Origin: Adiantum capillus-veneris
Lineage: Eukaryota; Streptophyta; Polypodiopsida; Polypodiales; Pteridaceae
Assembly: GCA_014529385.2 (NCBI GenBank)
Contig: CM043958.1
Span: 81,277,525 to 81,341,524, forward strand
Direction of reading: 5' to 3'
Length of the DNA: 64,000 bases
The notes below the pieces were generated by a model. It was not told the origin of the DNA and searched no databases. It saw only the letters and a list, made by a program, of their open reading frames with translations. The position numbers and the translations under genes were made by a program. This document shows, one piece after another, positions 42,168 to 52,985 of this stretch (position 1 is the first letter of the stretch; each line of letters begins with the position of its first letter).

Positions 42168-43172
42168 TTGGGCACAATAAAAAATCTCGAAAGATGCGTG
42201 TTCATCCAAGAAAGCAAGATAAACGCACTCGAAGATCGTGTGACGGCTCAAGATGAAGAGATTGCGTCACTCAAGAAGGATCTCACCGAAGCACAATCAA
42301 GAAACACACTTGAAGAGGGAGAATTGCAACCTTCAGTAATAGAAGAACTAAACACGATCAAGGAGCAAGTACGGGCCATCAGAGAGGGAGAAGAACAACA
42401 CAAACAAATGACGACTTCTTGGGTGGATATTATTATAAAGACTCAACAGAAGGCCGATGAAACCGAGAAATGGATCGAGGTTGCCAAGAAAGGAAAAGGC
42501 AAGGAAATAACGTCCACGTCCACACCCACTATTACTAATATGACACTAGAGGAGGAGCAAAGAAGACGTGTGCACGCTTTATATGTGAGAATTTGCGGCC
42601 TTAAAGACAAAGATAATGTGGACGAAGAGGTAAAAGAACTCATGGCTATGATGGGGGTTCATAAACCGATGCACACAAGAGCTTGGAGAGTGGGCAACAA
42701 GAAAAATGGAAGGAATGGGGAAACCTCGAAAGAAAGGGCACTCATCCTTCGTTTTCCCTCCATGGAAATGAAGGACTTATTGAATAAAAGGCCAACTATT
42801 AAGAAGACGGGCATCTTTCTCGGGGATGATCTTACCCCTCGCAGATCGCTCATATGCGAGCAAATGCTGAGAGAGCTAGATGTTGCAGAGACGGCCCTAT
42901 CCAGACTATCACAGGATGTGGAACATACTGAGTATGGACGACACTTGATAGACATGGGAACTGCACATGGAGTGGCCATCTTGAATGGCCTACAGAGATT
43001 TCCCGTTGCGGGGGGTTTTACATGCTTTCCACACAGACATGGAGCCAGCACAGTGGATTATGTCATGGCACAGCCGAGTGTCATCTCTTATATCCAGGAT
43101 CTCACGATTGGACCCAAACCTATTGGGGTGGCAGTGGATCAAGCCCTTTTGTCGATGACCATCTCTTTTTAG
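42168..43172 (+). pseudogene. LINE-A ORF1 fused in frame to endonuclease C-terminus
   Basis: The 334-residue frame has a coiled coil (about residues 1-75, KINALEDRVTAQDEEIASLK), then an RNA-binding fold, ALYVRICGLKDKDNVDEEVK, TRAWRVGNKKNGRNG, ERALILRFPSMEMKDLL and TGIFLGDDLTPRR. At about residue 240 it changes to the end of an APE-type endonuclease: EYGRHLIDMGTAHGVAILNG, then GGFTCFPHRHGASTVDYVMA. The usual SDH near the end is VDQ. The N-terminal half of the endonuclease is missing, which suggests an internal deletion that happened to keep the frame. Confidence 0.8.
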
Positions 43173-43394
43173 TTTAATGTAGCACACAGTCCACGAGCAG
43201 TAGCACCTACTCGCTACACCTTCACGCGAGAGACAGACTTTGTATATATACACGAGATCTACAAACGGCTGTGCACTGAGGAGCCATGACAACCTCTGGA
43301 GGAGCTTACTACTATACTGCCACAGACATTACATGATGCAACAGCAGAGGCATACCCACACACTCAGCCTGAGCAGAGACGCCGTTCTGGGAAC
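43173..43394 (+). pseudogene. LINE-A linker between endonuclease and RT
   Basis: No long frame. By position it is the EN-RT linker in broken frames. It contains a tatatatac near 43231 that I do not interpret as a promoter. Confidence 0.45.
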
Positions 43395-44430
43395 ATGCCG
43401 CAGAACAGTTGGTATGATGTGGAATGCCGCGAGACTAGAACCAGACTTCAGAGGGAGCTGATTTTGGGGGACATCACTCACAGACAGTCACAGATTGACT
43501 ACCGACGCCTTGTGCAGCGAAAGAAAAGGGCACCAGAACAGGATCTATACCAACTATTCTTGAGTCAGGACTCGCGTGAGGCATGGAGGCTCTTTCATGA
43601 GAACTCTCCCCCCACTGCCATTACCTCTACAGAGGCCTGGGGCCAGTACGCATCATCTTTGTATATAGTTCCTGGACAAACGCCCCTTCCCGACCCTCCC
43701 GATCACCCACACGCATGTGCTTTTTTCACCGCTGAGATGGTGAAGAAGGCCATTAACAAGATGAGGACTGGGAGAGCATATGATCATGATGGCTTAGTGG
43801 CTGAGCATTTCATACATGCTAAAGATCTACTAGCAGAGCTTATAGCAGTTATGTTTAACCGTGCCATGTGTGAAGGCTTGCCTGACACTTGGAGCCTATC
43901 TACTATTGTACCTATCCTCAAGTCACGAGACCCTATGGAGCCTAGGAATTATCGCACTATCATGATTGGCCACACATTGGCACGGTTGTATGCATCCATT
44001 CTTGAGCAGCAGCTCGGGAGATGGGCAGAGAAGGAGAGGATACGCACAGCCGGGCACGCAAGGTTCAAGAGAGGCTTTTCTACTCTTGACCATATCTTGA
44101 CACTCACAGCCATCATTGAGGAGGGCAGATCACATGGGAGACGGATCTATTGTAGCTTTGTGGACTTCGGCAAAGCATTTGACACAGTACCCAGTGCTAG
44201 ATTGATGTTCAAACTATAGGAGATGGGAGTACCTACAGAGCTCATTTGGGGGATCATGGCATTATAAAAGTCAGTAGTGGTACATGTACGTACCTCAGAG
44301 GGTCTATCTACACCGGTTCACTCCACAATTGGGGTGAAGCAGGGTTGCCCACTCTCTCCTACTCTATTCGATATGTATGTGGATGAGGTTTCTATCTACA
44401 TTGAGAGCGATGGTGATAGAGGTGCACAGC
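43395..44430 (+). pseudogene. LINE-A reverse transcriptase, N-terminal part
   Basis: The 274-residue frame gives MPQNSWYDVECRETRTRLQR, then AINKMRTGRAYDHDGLVAEH, STIVPILKSRDPMEPRNYRT, ARFKRGFSTLDHILTLTAI and motif A, YCSFVDFGKAFDTVPSARL. A TAG at 44217 ends it. Motif B (GVKQGCPLSPTLFDMYVDEV) follows at 44332 in another frame. The order is that of a non-LTR RT. Confidence 0.87.
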
Positions 44431-45120
44431 TGGATTCCACTATTGTTATATGCTGATAATATTGTGTTGATCTCTGGCTCTCCGGAGGATAAGCAACGTC
44501 ACTTGGACGCTCTACATAGGTTTGCCCACGAGAGTGGTTTGTCTGTCAACCATGGTAAAACCAAGGCTATGGTGTTTGATACCACCCCACAGTGGATCAG
44601 GAGGTCAGCACCTACATTCACATATGGCCAGGAGACCGTGGTGTATACGGGTGCCTACACTTACCTTGGAGTGGTCTTTAGCGGACCAACTTTTTCATTC
44701 AGGAGAGCAGCAAAGACCACATTGACTAGAGCCCAAGCAGCATTGCGTAGATTGGAGAGGACTTGTTCGCCAGTTCAGTTTCAGGAACATTGGACGAAGC
44801 TCTGGCTCTTTGACACTTTGGTGGCCTCTGCATTGCTCTATGGAGCTGAGATATGGGGACCTTCATTGGATCATCACGAGAGGTCGGGTGGCACGGATGG
44901 ATGGGGGGACATGGAGAAACCTCTGATCTCTATGATCTCGCGGCTCATTAGAGCCAAGGCTTCAGTACCACGTCGCATTATCCGAGCAGAGCTAGCGGCC
45001 CCCCCACTAGTGGTTGAGGCACTCACCAGATCAGTCTCCTTCACACACCACATATGGGAACTTCCTAGAGACAGATATGCCAGCCTTGCACTTGAATCCT
45101 CTCGACAGTTAGCCATGTAG
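44377..45120 (+). pseudogene. LINE-A reverse transcriptase, motif C and thumb
   Basis: The 247-residue frame includes motif C as LLLYADNIVLISGSPEDKQR, where the catalytic YADD is YADN, then GLSVNHGKTKAMVFDTTPQW, TYLGVVFSGPTFSFRRAAKT, LYGAEIWGPSLD and the EMPLAR-like ESSRQLAM end. The sequence cagggacatgg found at this place in the copy at 48890 is missing near 44430, so the reading enters the frame late. Almost the same frame is repeated at 46404-47135. Confidence 0.87.
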
Positions 45121-45969
45121 GGAGATACAGCATGCTGCTCTGGGGAGATGACATCATGGTTTCAGGCGCATGGGTTCATCATAGACAGGTTGCCACCTTT
45201 CCAGTACTCAGTTGATGCACCATCTCTCACTCTTACACAGTGCGAGATCACCAGGCTCATCCACCAGGACTCTACTCAGCTACACACCAGGAGGACATGG
45301 AAAAGATGGCTTTCTATAGAGGGCATCTTCTCCAGCTTACGGAAGATGGTTTTGTGACGAGACCCAGATACATGGACACCCACCTGTCTCATGGGATACG
45401 ATGGGCTATTCGCCAGATACGCACATCTTTGCACCAGCTACACATTGAGACTGGGAGACTGGGAGATACAACGGAGTACAAGCAGAAGCCAAGACATGCC
45501 CCTTCTGTGCTATGGAGCCTGAGACAGAGTTGCACTACACATGCCGCTGCCCCGTCTACTACGAGATACGAGGCGGCTTCCATTGCTTGTTTCGAGAAGG
45601 TTTTCCAGAGTCATGCGGTACGAGGATCAGAGATGGCTGGGTTTGTTCCTGCTCGAGCTGCACAGACACAGAGATAGCATGATGAGAGGAGAGGCCAGTC
45701 AGTCTCACAGACGGATCACAGATTTCTTTAGAACAGACACCGGTAAGCCGGAGGAGCCACTCCCACAGCAGAGCTCACATTCGTCTCGCACCAGAGGCAC
45801 AATGATCGACCGAATGATTAAGTTGGGGAGATCCAGACGCCCACGACTGCGGAAGACTACACAGCATCGACGAAGGCTGCATCAGAAGATTCGGATCACT
45901 TTGGCCAGACAAGCACGACACCCGGTCAGACTACTGACCATGGAGGAGATCGATGAGATCCGCCAGTGA
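45121..45969 (+). pseudogene. LINE-A ORF2 C-terminal part
   Basis: Frames 45148-45357, 45240-45677 and 45541-45969 give EMTSWFQAHGFIIDRLPPFQ, DGFVTRPRYMDTHLSHGIRW, a degraded finger region, then MRYEDQRWLGLFLLELHRHR, SQSHRRITDFFRTDTG and the Arg-rich end TMEEIDEIRQ at 45969. The finger (CPLCDMEPE...H...C in other copies) is frame-shifted here. The same pieces repeat 2,015 bp later. Confidence 0.83.
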
Positions 45970-46194
45970 CCGATGCTGGATCTCCTGTCATTTAGCTATT
46001 TAGCTATCCCAGCGGACTTTGCTTAGTTCACATCGAGCAGCTCAGGATTCAATAGTATTTTTGTGTTGTTCTGTTGATACTTAGTTTATTTTGTTACTCT
46101 GACCTTGTATCAGATCCACCACATTGTAACTTTCTGGTCTCATAGGTCACTTTGGCCTTTGAAGACGTTCATATAACATTTCATTTCATTTTTC

Positions 46195-46429
46195 TCTCTG
46201 ATCGACCGAGCGACTGAGCTAGGGAGATCCAGACGCCTACGACTGCGGAGGACTACACAGCATCGACAGAGGCTGCATCAGAGGATTCGGATCACTTAGG
46301 CTCGACATGCAGGAACCCGGTCAGACTACTGGCCATGGAGGAGATTGATGAGCTCCGCCAGCGACCGATGCTGGATCTCCTGTGATCTAGCTATCCCAGC
46401 TAGATGTTTAGCTGCTTAGTTCACAGCTG
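46195..46429 (+). mobile_element. LINE-A 3' fragment in the tail of the previous copy
   Basis: Directly after the tail CT-rich sequence, gatcgaccgagcgactgagc starts again in the ORF2 tail (arginine-rich region), then GAGATT-GATGAG and ctggatctcctgtgatctag. It is a second 5'-truncated LINE-A, joined to the tail of the first. Confidence 0.82.
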
Positions 46430-48200
46430 GATAGAGGTGCACAGCTGGATTCCACTATTGTTATATGCTGATAATATTGTGTTGATCTCTGGCTCTCCGG
46501 AGGATAAGCAACGTCACTTGGACGCTCTACATAGGTTTGCCCACGAGAGTGGTTTGTCTGTCAACCATGGTAAAACCAAGGCTATGGTGTTTGATACCAC
46601 CCCACAGTGGATCAGGAGGTCAGCACCTACATTCACATATGGCCAGGAGACCGTGGTGTATACGGGTGCCTACACTTACCTTGGAGTGGTCTTTAGCGGA
46701 CCAACTTTTTCATTCAGGAGAGCAGCAAAGACCACATTGACTAGAGCCCAAGCAGCATTGCGTAGATTGGAGAGGACTTGTTCGCCAGTTCAGTTTCAGG
46801 AACATTGGACGAAGCTCTGGCTCTTTGACACTTTGGTGGCCTCTGCATTGCTCTATGGAGCTGAGATATGGGGACCTTCATTGGATCATCACGGGAGGTC
46901 GGGTGGCACGGATGGATGGGGGGACATGGAGAAACCTCTGATCTCTATGATCTCGCGGCTCATTAGAGCCAAGGCTTCAGTACCACGTCGCATTATCCGA
47001 GCAGAGCTAGCGGCCCCCCCACTAGTGGTTGAGGCACTCACCAGATCAGTCTCCTTCACACACCACATATGGGAACTTCCTAGAGACAGATATGCCAGCC
47101 TTGCACTTGAATCCTCTCGACAGTTAGCCATGTAGGGAGATACAGCATGCTGCTCTGGGGAGATGACATCATGGTTTCAGGCGCATGGGTTCATCATAGA
47201 CAGGTTGCCACCTTTCCAGTACTCAGTTGATGCACCATCTCTCACTCTTACACAGTGCGAGATCACCAGGCTCATCCACCAGGACTCTACTCAGCTACAC
47301 ACCAGGAGGACATGGAAAAGATGGCTTTCTATAGAGGGCATCTTCTCCAGCTTACGGAAGATGGTTTTGTGACGAGACCCAGATACATGGACACCCACCT
47401 GTCTCATGGGATACGATGGGCTATTCGCCAGATACGCACATCTTTGCACCAGCTACACATTGAGACTGGGAGACTGGGAGATACAACGGAGTACAAGCAG
47501 AAGCCAAGACATGCCCCTTCTGTGCTATGGAGCCTGAGACAGAGTTGCACTACACATGCCGCTGCCCCGTCTACTACGAGATACGAGGCGGCTTCCATTG
47601 CTTGTTTCGAGAAGGTTTTCCAGAGTCATGCGGTACGAGGATCAGAGATGGCTGGGTTTGTTCCTGCTCGAGCTGCACAGACACAGAGATAGCATGATGA
47701 GAGGAGAGGCCAGTCAGTCTCACAGACGGATCACAGATTTCTTTAGAACAGACACCGGTAAGCCGGAGGAGCCACTCCCACAGCAGAGCTCACATTCGTC
47801 TCGCACCAGAGGCACAATGATCGACCGAATGATTAAGTTGGGGAGATCCAGACGCCCACGACTGCGGAAGACTACACAGCATCGACGAAGGCTGCATCAG
47901 AAGATTCGGATCACTTTGGCCAGACAAGCACGACACCCGGTCAGACTACTGACCATGGAGGAGATCGATGAGATCCGCCAGTGACCGATGCTGGATCTCC
48001 TGTCATTTAGCTATTTAGCTATCCCAGCGGACTTTGCTTAGTTCACATCGAGCAGCTCAGGATTCAATAGTATTTTTGTGTTGTTCTGTTGATACTTAGT
48101 TTATTTTGTTACTCTGACCTTGTATCAGATCCACCACATTGTAACTTTCTGGTCTCATAGGTCACTTTGGCCTTTGAAGACGTTCATATAACATTTCATT
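46430..48200 (+). pseudogene. Second copy of the LINE-A RT end and C-terminal part
   Basis: It repeats the frames described for 44377-45969 at 46404-47135, 47163-47372, 47255-47692 and 47556-47984, with YADN again and the same stops. The 3' terminus is at 48110-48200. Sharing of every inactivating change shows that the duplication came after the decay. Confidence 0.9.
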
Positions 48201-48204
48201 TCAT

Positions 48205-48594
48205 TTTTCTCTCTGATCGACCGAGCGACTGAGCTAGGGAGATCCAGACGCCTACGACTGCGGAGGACTACACAGCATCGACAGAGGCTGCATCAGAGGA
48301 TTCGGATCACTTAGGCTCGACATGCAGGAACCCGGTCAGACTACTGGCCATGGAGGAGATTGATGAGCTCCGCCAGCGACCGATGCTGGATCTCCTGTGA
48401 TCTAGCTATCCCAGCTAGATGTTTAGCTGCTTAGTTCACACCTAGCAGTTTAGGATTCCATAGTATTTTATTTTGTCATTTTGTCATTCTGTCATCTTGT
48501 TACTCTGACATTGTATCAGATCCACCACATTGTAACTTTCTGGTCTCATAGGTCACTTTGTCTTTTTGAAGACATTGATATAACATTTCATTTC

Positions 48595-48599
<5 letters not shown>
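48205..48599 (+). mobile_element. LINE-A 3' fragment, complete 3' end
   Basis: This is the duplicate of 46195-46429, but it continues beyond the duplicated unit (48445 on) to its own 3' terminus, ttgtatcagatccaccacat, gacattgatataacatttca. It shows what the fragment at 46195 looked like before the duplication cut it. Confidence 0.82.

Positions 48600-48655
<56 letters not shown>
48600..48655. repeat. (TC)n microsatellite
   Basis: About 28 TC units between a LINE-A 3' end and the next LINE-A, which starts at 48656. Confidence 0.95.
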
Positions 48656-48656
<1 letters not shown>

Positions 48657-50676
48657 GATTGATGCGCAGATTACAAGAAATGGGAGTACCCATAGAGCTC
48701 ATATGGGGGATCATGGCATTGTACAGATCAGTAGTAGGGCATGTACGCACCCCTTAGGGACATTCTACACCGGTACACTCCACTATTGGGGTGAAGCAAG
48801 GATGCCCGCTCTCTCCTACTCTTTTCGGTATGTATGTGGATGAGGTTTCTCACTACATTGAGAGCGATGGTGATAGAGGTGCACAGTTGGCAGGGACATG
48901 GATTCCACTTTTGTTATATGCTGATGATATAGTGTTGATCTCCGAATCTCCAGAGGGAATGCAACGTCAATTGGATGCTTTGCATAGGTTTGCCCACGAA
49001 AGTGGTTTGTCTGTCAACCTTGGTAAAACCAAGGTTATGGTGTTTAATACCACCCCACAATGGATCAGGAGGTCAGCACCTACATTCACATACGGCCAGG
49101 AGAGTGGAGTACACAGATGCTTACACTTACCTTGGAGTGGTTTTTAGCAGACCTGCATTCTCACTCAGAAGAGCAGCAGAGACGGAACTGACTAGAGCCC
49201 ACGCAGCATTGGGTAGATTAGAGAAGATGTGTTCGCAGGTTCAGTTTCAGGAGCCCCGGACGAAGCTCTGGCTCTTGGACACTTTGGTGGCTTCAGCATT
49301 GCTCTATGGAGCTGAGATATGGGGACCTTCATTGGATCACCACGGGAGGCCGGGTCGCACAGATGGATGGGGGAACATGGAGAAACCTCTCGTCTCTATG
49401 ATCTCGCGGCTCATTAGAGCCAAGGCATCAGTACCACGGGCCATTATCCGAGCAGAGCTACCGGCCCCCCACTAGTGGTGGAGGCGCTCACCAGATCAAT
49501 CTCCTTCATAAACCGCACATGGGAACTTCCAAGAGACAGATATGCTCGCATAGCACTTGAGTCCTCTCGACAGTTAGCCATGCAAGGAGATACAACATGC
49601 TGGTATGGGGAGATGGCATCATGGTTTCAGGCGCATGGGTTCAACATAGACACGCTGCCACCATTCCAGTACTCATTAGATGCACCATCTCTCACTCTTA
49701 CACAGTCAGAGATCACCAAGCTCATCCGCCAAGACCTGACCCAACTAGACACCAGGAGGACATGGATACAGCCAGCACAGGAATTGGGCACGAAGATGGC
49801 TTTCTACAGAGACCACCTTCTCCAGCTTACGGAGGATGGTTTTGTGACGAGACCCACATACATGGACACCCACTTGTCTCATGGGATACGATGTGCTATT
49901 GGCCAGTTACGCACATTTTCTCACTTGCTGCGGATTGAGACTGGGAGATACAGCGGAGTACCAGCAGAGGCCAGGACATGCCCCTTGTGTGACATGGAGC
50001 CTGAGATAGAGCTACATTATACATGTCGCTGCCCTGTCTACTACGAGATACGAGGCCGCTTCCATTGCTTGTTCAGAGAGGGTTTTGGACCACTCTCAAG
50101 AGTCATGGGATAGGAGGATTAGAGATGCCTGGGTTTGTTCTTGCTCGAGCTGCGCAGACACAGAGATAGCCTGATGAGTGGCGAGGCTAGCCAGTCTCAA
50201 AGACGGATCACAGACTTCTTCAGAGCAGACACGGGACAGCTGCAAGAGCCACTCCCACAGCAGAGCTCCCCCTCGTCTCACACCAGAGGCACATTGATCG
50301 ACCGAGCGACTGAACTGGGGAAATCTAGGCGCCCACGACTGCGGAGGACTACACAGCATCGACGGAGGCTACGTCAGAAGATTCGGAGCACTCTGGCCAG
50401 GCATGCACGACGCCCGATCATACTACTAACCATGGAGGAGAATGATGAGATCCGCCAACGACCGATGCTAGATCTCCTGTGATTCAGCTATCCCAGCAAG
50501 CCGCCCATTTTTGCTTAGTTCACATCGACCAGTCTAGGATCCCATAGTATATATCTTTGTTTTGTACTGTTGTTATTTTGTTACTCTGACTTTGTATCAG
50601 ATCCACCACCTTGTAACTTTCAGGTCTCATAGGTTACTATGGTCTTTTGAAGACGTTAATATAACATTTCATTTCG
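48656..50676 (+). mobile_element. LINE-A, 5'-truncated copy
   Basis: It starts in RT (agattgatgcgcagattaca, motif A-B interval). Frames: 48791-49147 with KQGCPLSPTLFGMYVDEVSH and an intact YADD, 48975-49475 (frameshift near 49110), 49475-50113 with EMASWFQAHGFNIDTLPPFQ and the complete finger CPLCDMEPEIELHYTCRC, and 50135-50482 with the basic tail. The 3' end is ttaatataacatttcatttc followed by (GT)n. It is the best preserved C-terminal half in the window. Confidence 0.88.
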
Positions 50677-50970
50677 GTGTGTGTGTGTGCGCGCGCGCTA
50701 CCCTCGCCCCCCCCTCGCACTCTGCCACTCTCTCGCTGCTGCCCCCGCCCCCCCTCGCCCTCTGTCGCTCTCTCGTTGCTGCTCCCACCCCCCCTTGGGC
50801 TCGCCCCTCTGCTGCCCCCGCTCCCCCCTCGCGCTCCCTCTGCACCCCCACCCCCCTCGCGCTCACCCATTGCTGCTCCCGCCCCCTTTCGTGCTTCCTT
50901 ATCACCCCCAGCCCCCCTCGCACTCTCTCTGTAGCCCCAACCTCTCGCGCTCCCCCCCCCCCGGCCCAGT
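50677..50970. repeat. (GT)n, (GC)n and C-rich minisatellite
   Basis: (GT) and (GC) runs (50677-50698) pass into a C- and T-rich array of roughly 45-bp units such as ccctcgcgctc-gctgctcccgccccc. The other strand is G-rich. Reading frames through it are low-complexity. Confidence 0.85.
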
Positions 50971-51124
50971 GGCCTGTGCGTACAGAGAGTTGGGAGGGAA
51001 ATTAAGCGTAGAGAGAGAGAGAGAGGATCCGTACGTAGAGAGAGAAGTGGGAGGAAATTTAAGCGTAGAGAGGGAAAACCTGCGCGTATAGATAACCTCT
51101 TGGTTTCCTAATGGACTTTCATTA
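50971..51124. repeat. CGCGTAGAGAGA array, third site
   Basis: gcgtagagagagagagagag, cgtacgtagagagagaag and aacctgcgcgtatag repeat the words found at 33289 and 41807. It precedes the next LINE-A. Confidence 0.7.
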
Positions 51125-52448
51125 ATATCACGGGAGGTCGGGTCGTACTAATGGATGGGGGGACATGGAGAAACCTCATGTCTCTATGATCTTGCGGCTC
51201 ATTAGAGCCAGGGCTTCAGTACCACGTGCCATTATCCGAGCAGAGCTAGCGGCCCCCCCACTAGTGGTAGAGGCGCTCACCAGATCAGTCTCCTTCATAC
51301 ACCGCATGTGTGAACTTCCCAGAAACAGATATGCCAACCTTGCACTTGAGTTCTCTCAACAATTAGCCATGCAAGGAGATACATCATGCTGGTATGGGGA
51401 GATGACATCATGGTTTCAGGCGCATGGGTTCAGCATAGACAAGTTGCCACCCTTCAAGTACTCACTGGATGCACCATCTCTCACTCTTACACAGTTCGAG
51501 ATCACCGGGCTCATCCGCCAGGATTTCACTCAGCTAGACACCAGGAGGACATGGATACAGCCAGCATAGGCGCTGGGCACAAATGGCTTTCTACAAAGAG
51601 CATCTTCTCCAGCTTACGGAGGACGGTTTTGTGACGAGACCGAGATACATGGATACCCACCTGTCTCATGGGATACGATGTGCTATTGGCCAGATACACA
51701 CATCTTCACACCAGCTGCGGATTGAGACTAGGAGATACAGCGGAGTACCAACAAAGGCCAGGACATGCCCCTTGTGTGACATGGAGCTTGAGACAGAGTT
51801 GCACAATACATGCCGCTGCCCCGTCTACTACGAGATACGAGGCCGCTTCCATTGCTTGTTTAGAGAGGGTTTTCCAGAGTCATGGGATACGAGGATCAAC
51901 GATACCTGGGTTTGTTCCTGCTCGAGCTGCACAGACACAGAGATAGCCTGATGAGAGGAGAGGCTAGCCAGTGTCAAAGAAGAATCACAGATTTCTTTAG
52001 AGCAGACACTGGACAGCCGGAGGAGCTACTTCCACAGCAGAACTCACATTCATTTCGCACCAAAGGCACACTGATCGACCGAGCGACTGAGCGGGGAGAT
52101 CCAGACGCCCACGACTGCGAAGGACTACACAGCATCGACGGAGGCTGCATGAGAAGATTCGGATCGCTTTGGCCGGGCATGCACGACGCCCGATGAGACT
52201 ACTCAGCATGGATGAGATTGATGAGATCTGCCATTGACCGATGCTGGATCTCGTGTGATTTAGCTATCTAGCTATTCCAGCCAGCTGCTTACTTTGTTTA
52301 GTTCACATCGAGCAGCTTAGGATTCCATAGTATTTTTGTTTTGTTATGTTGTTACTTTGTTACTCTGACCTTTGTATCAGATCAACCACGTTGTAACTTT
52401 CTGGTCTCATAGGTCACTTTGGCCTTTTGAAGACGTTCATTTTATTTC
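51125..52448 (+). mobile_element. LINE-A, strongly 5'-truncated copy
   Basis: It starts downstream of the RT catalytic motifs at cacgggaggtcgggtcg. Frames at 51165-51569, 51583-51951 and 51882-52196 give WGDMEKPHVSMILRLIRARA, EMTSWFQAHGFSIDKLPPFK, DGFVTRPRYMDTHLSHGIRC, the finger CPLCDMELETELHNTCRC and DFFRADTGQPEELLPQQN. A frameshift near 51880 precedes the tail. The 3' terminus is at 52370-52448, followed by (CT)n. Confidence 0.87.
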
Positions 52449-52475
52449 ATCTCTCTCTCTCTCTCTCTCTCTCTG
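52449..52475. repeat. (CT)n microsatellite
   Basis: About 13 CT units after a LINE-A 3' end. Confidence 0.9.
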
Positions 52476-52615
52476 ACCTGCTACTGGCCCTGCTGGTTTG
52501 CGCAGACCCTTTCCCCACCATCGCGCAGCCCCCCACTCTCGCTCTTGCGCTGACCTGCTACTGGCCTGCTGGTTCGCGCAGGCCCTTCCCCCACCATCGC
52601 GCAACCCCCCACTAT
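52474..52615. repeat. 77-bp tandem duplication
   Basis: tgacctgctactggcc begins at 52474 and 52551. The two units carry gcgcagaccctttccccacc and gcgcaggcccttcccccacc. It lies at the beginning of the next LINE-A region and is C-rich. Confidence 0.85.
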
Positions 52616-52985
52616 ATTCAGTCTTCAACAAGGCGACATGGAACACTGAGAGCGATGAAGTGTTTGCAGAAATCGGTCAAGTTCATCAGGGTCCTGTCTG
52701 GTGTCTTTTTAAAACATAAGGCTGTGCCGTAGGCGTAGGTTTCGTCTTCTACTATGGCATGGAGAGTACACTGCCATTGTTAAAGCTTTTGGCTGTGCTT
52801 CGCTCTATCACGAGCCTGGAGATTTGCAGCAGCTGGTGCACCATCTTATCCAAGAGCAACATTGAGAAGTGCGACCGAACTACCTCGAAAGACCTCAAGT
52901 GCAGCCAGAAAATTGTAGTCCAGCTTGCTGTGGCTCCGGGAAAGAGGCTGTGTGACAGCACCCTCAACAGGCATACAACAGTCCA

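Larger units (their letters stand above)
42060..46194 (+). mobile_element. LINE-A, longest copy in the window
   Basis: The plus-strand copy has ORF1 fused to the end of an endonuclease, RT, C-terminal finger and basic tail, and a 3' terminus with ttgtatcagatccaccacat and cctttgaagacgttcatata (46100-46190). The 3' end is catttcatttcatttt followed by CT-rich sequence, not a long poly(A). Its part from 44415 onward is duplicated in tandem at 46430. The 5' end is not defined; the boundary with the array lies between 42005 and 42070. Confidence 0.88.
44415..48444 (+). repeat. 2,015-bp tandem duplication
   Basis: Unit 1 is 44415-46429 and unit 2 is 46430-48444. Every position I compared is identical at an offset of 2,015 bp except 44879 (a) against 46894 (g). 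The junction has a short shared word, cagctgg, at both ends (46424-46430 and 44427-44433). Unit 1 begins inside RT just before motif C and ends in a second LINE-A 3' fragment, so the breakpoints are not element ends. Confidence 0.93.

Noticed and set aside
50637-51005. Several Pro- and Gly-rich reading frames
   Set aside because: All come from the C-rich array and have no domain; long frames are expected in such composition.
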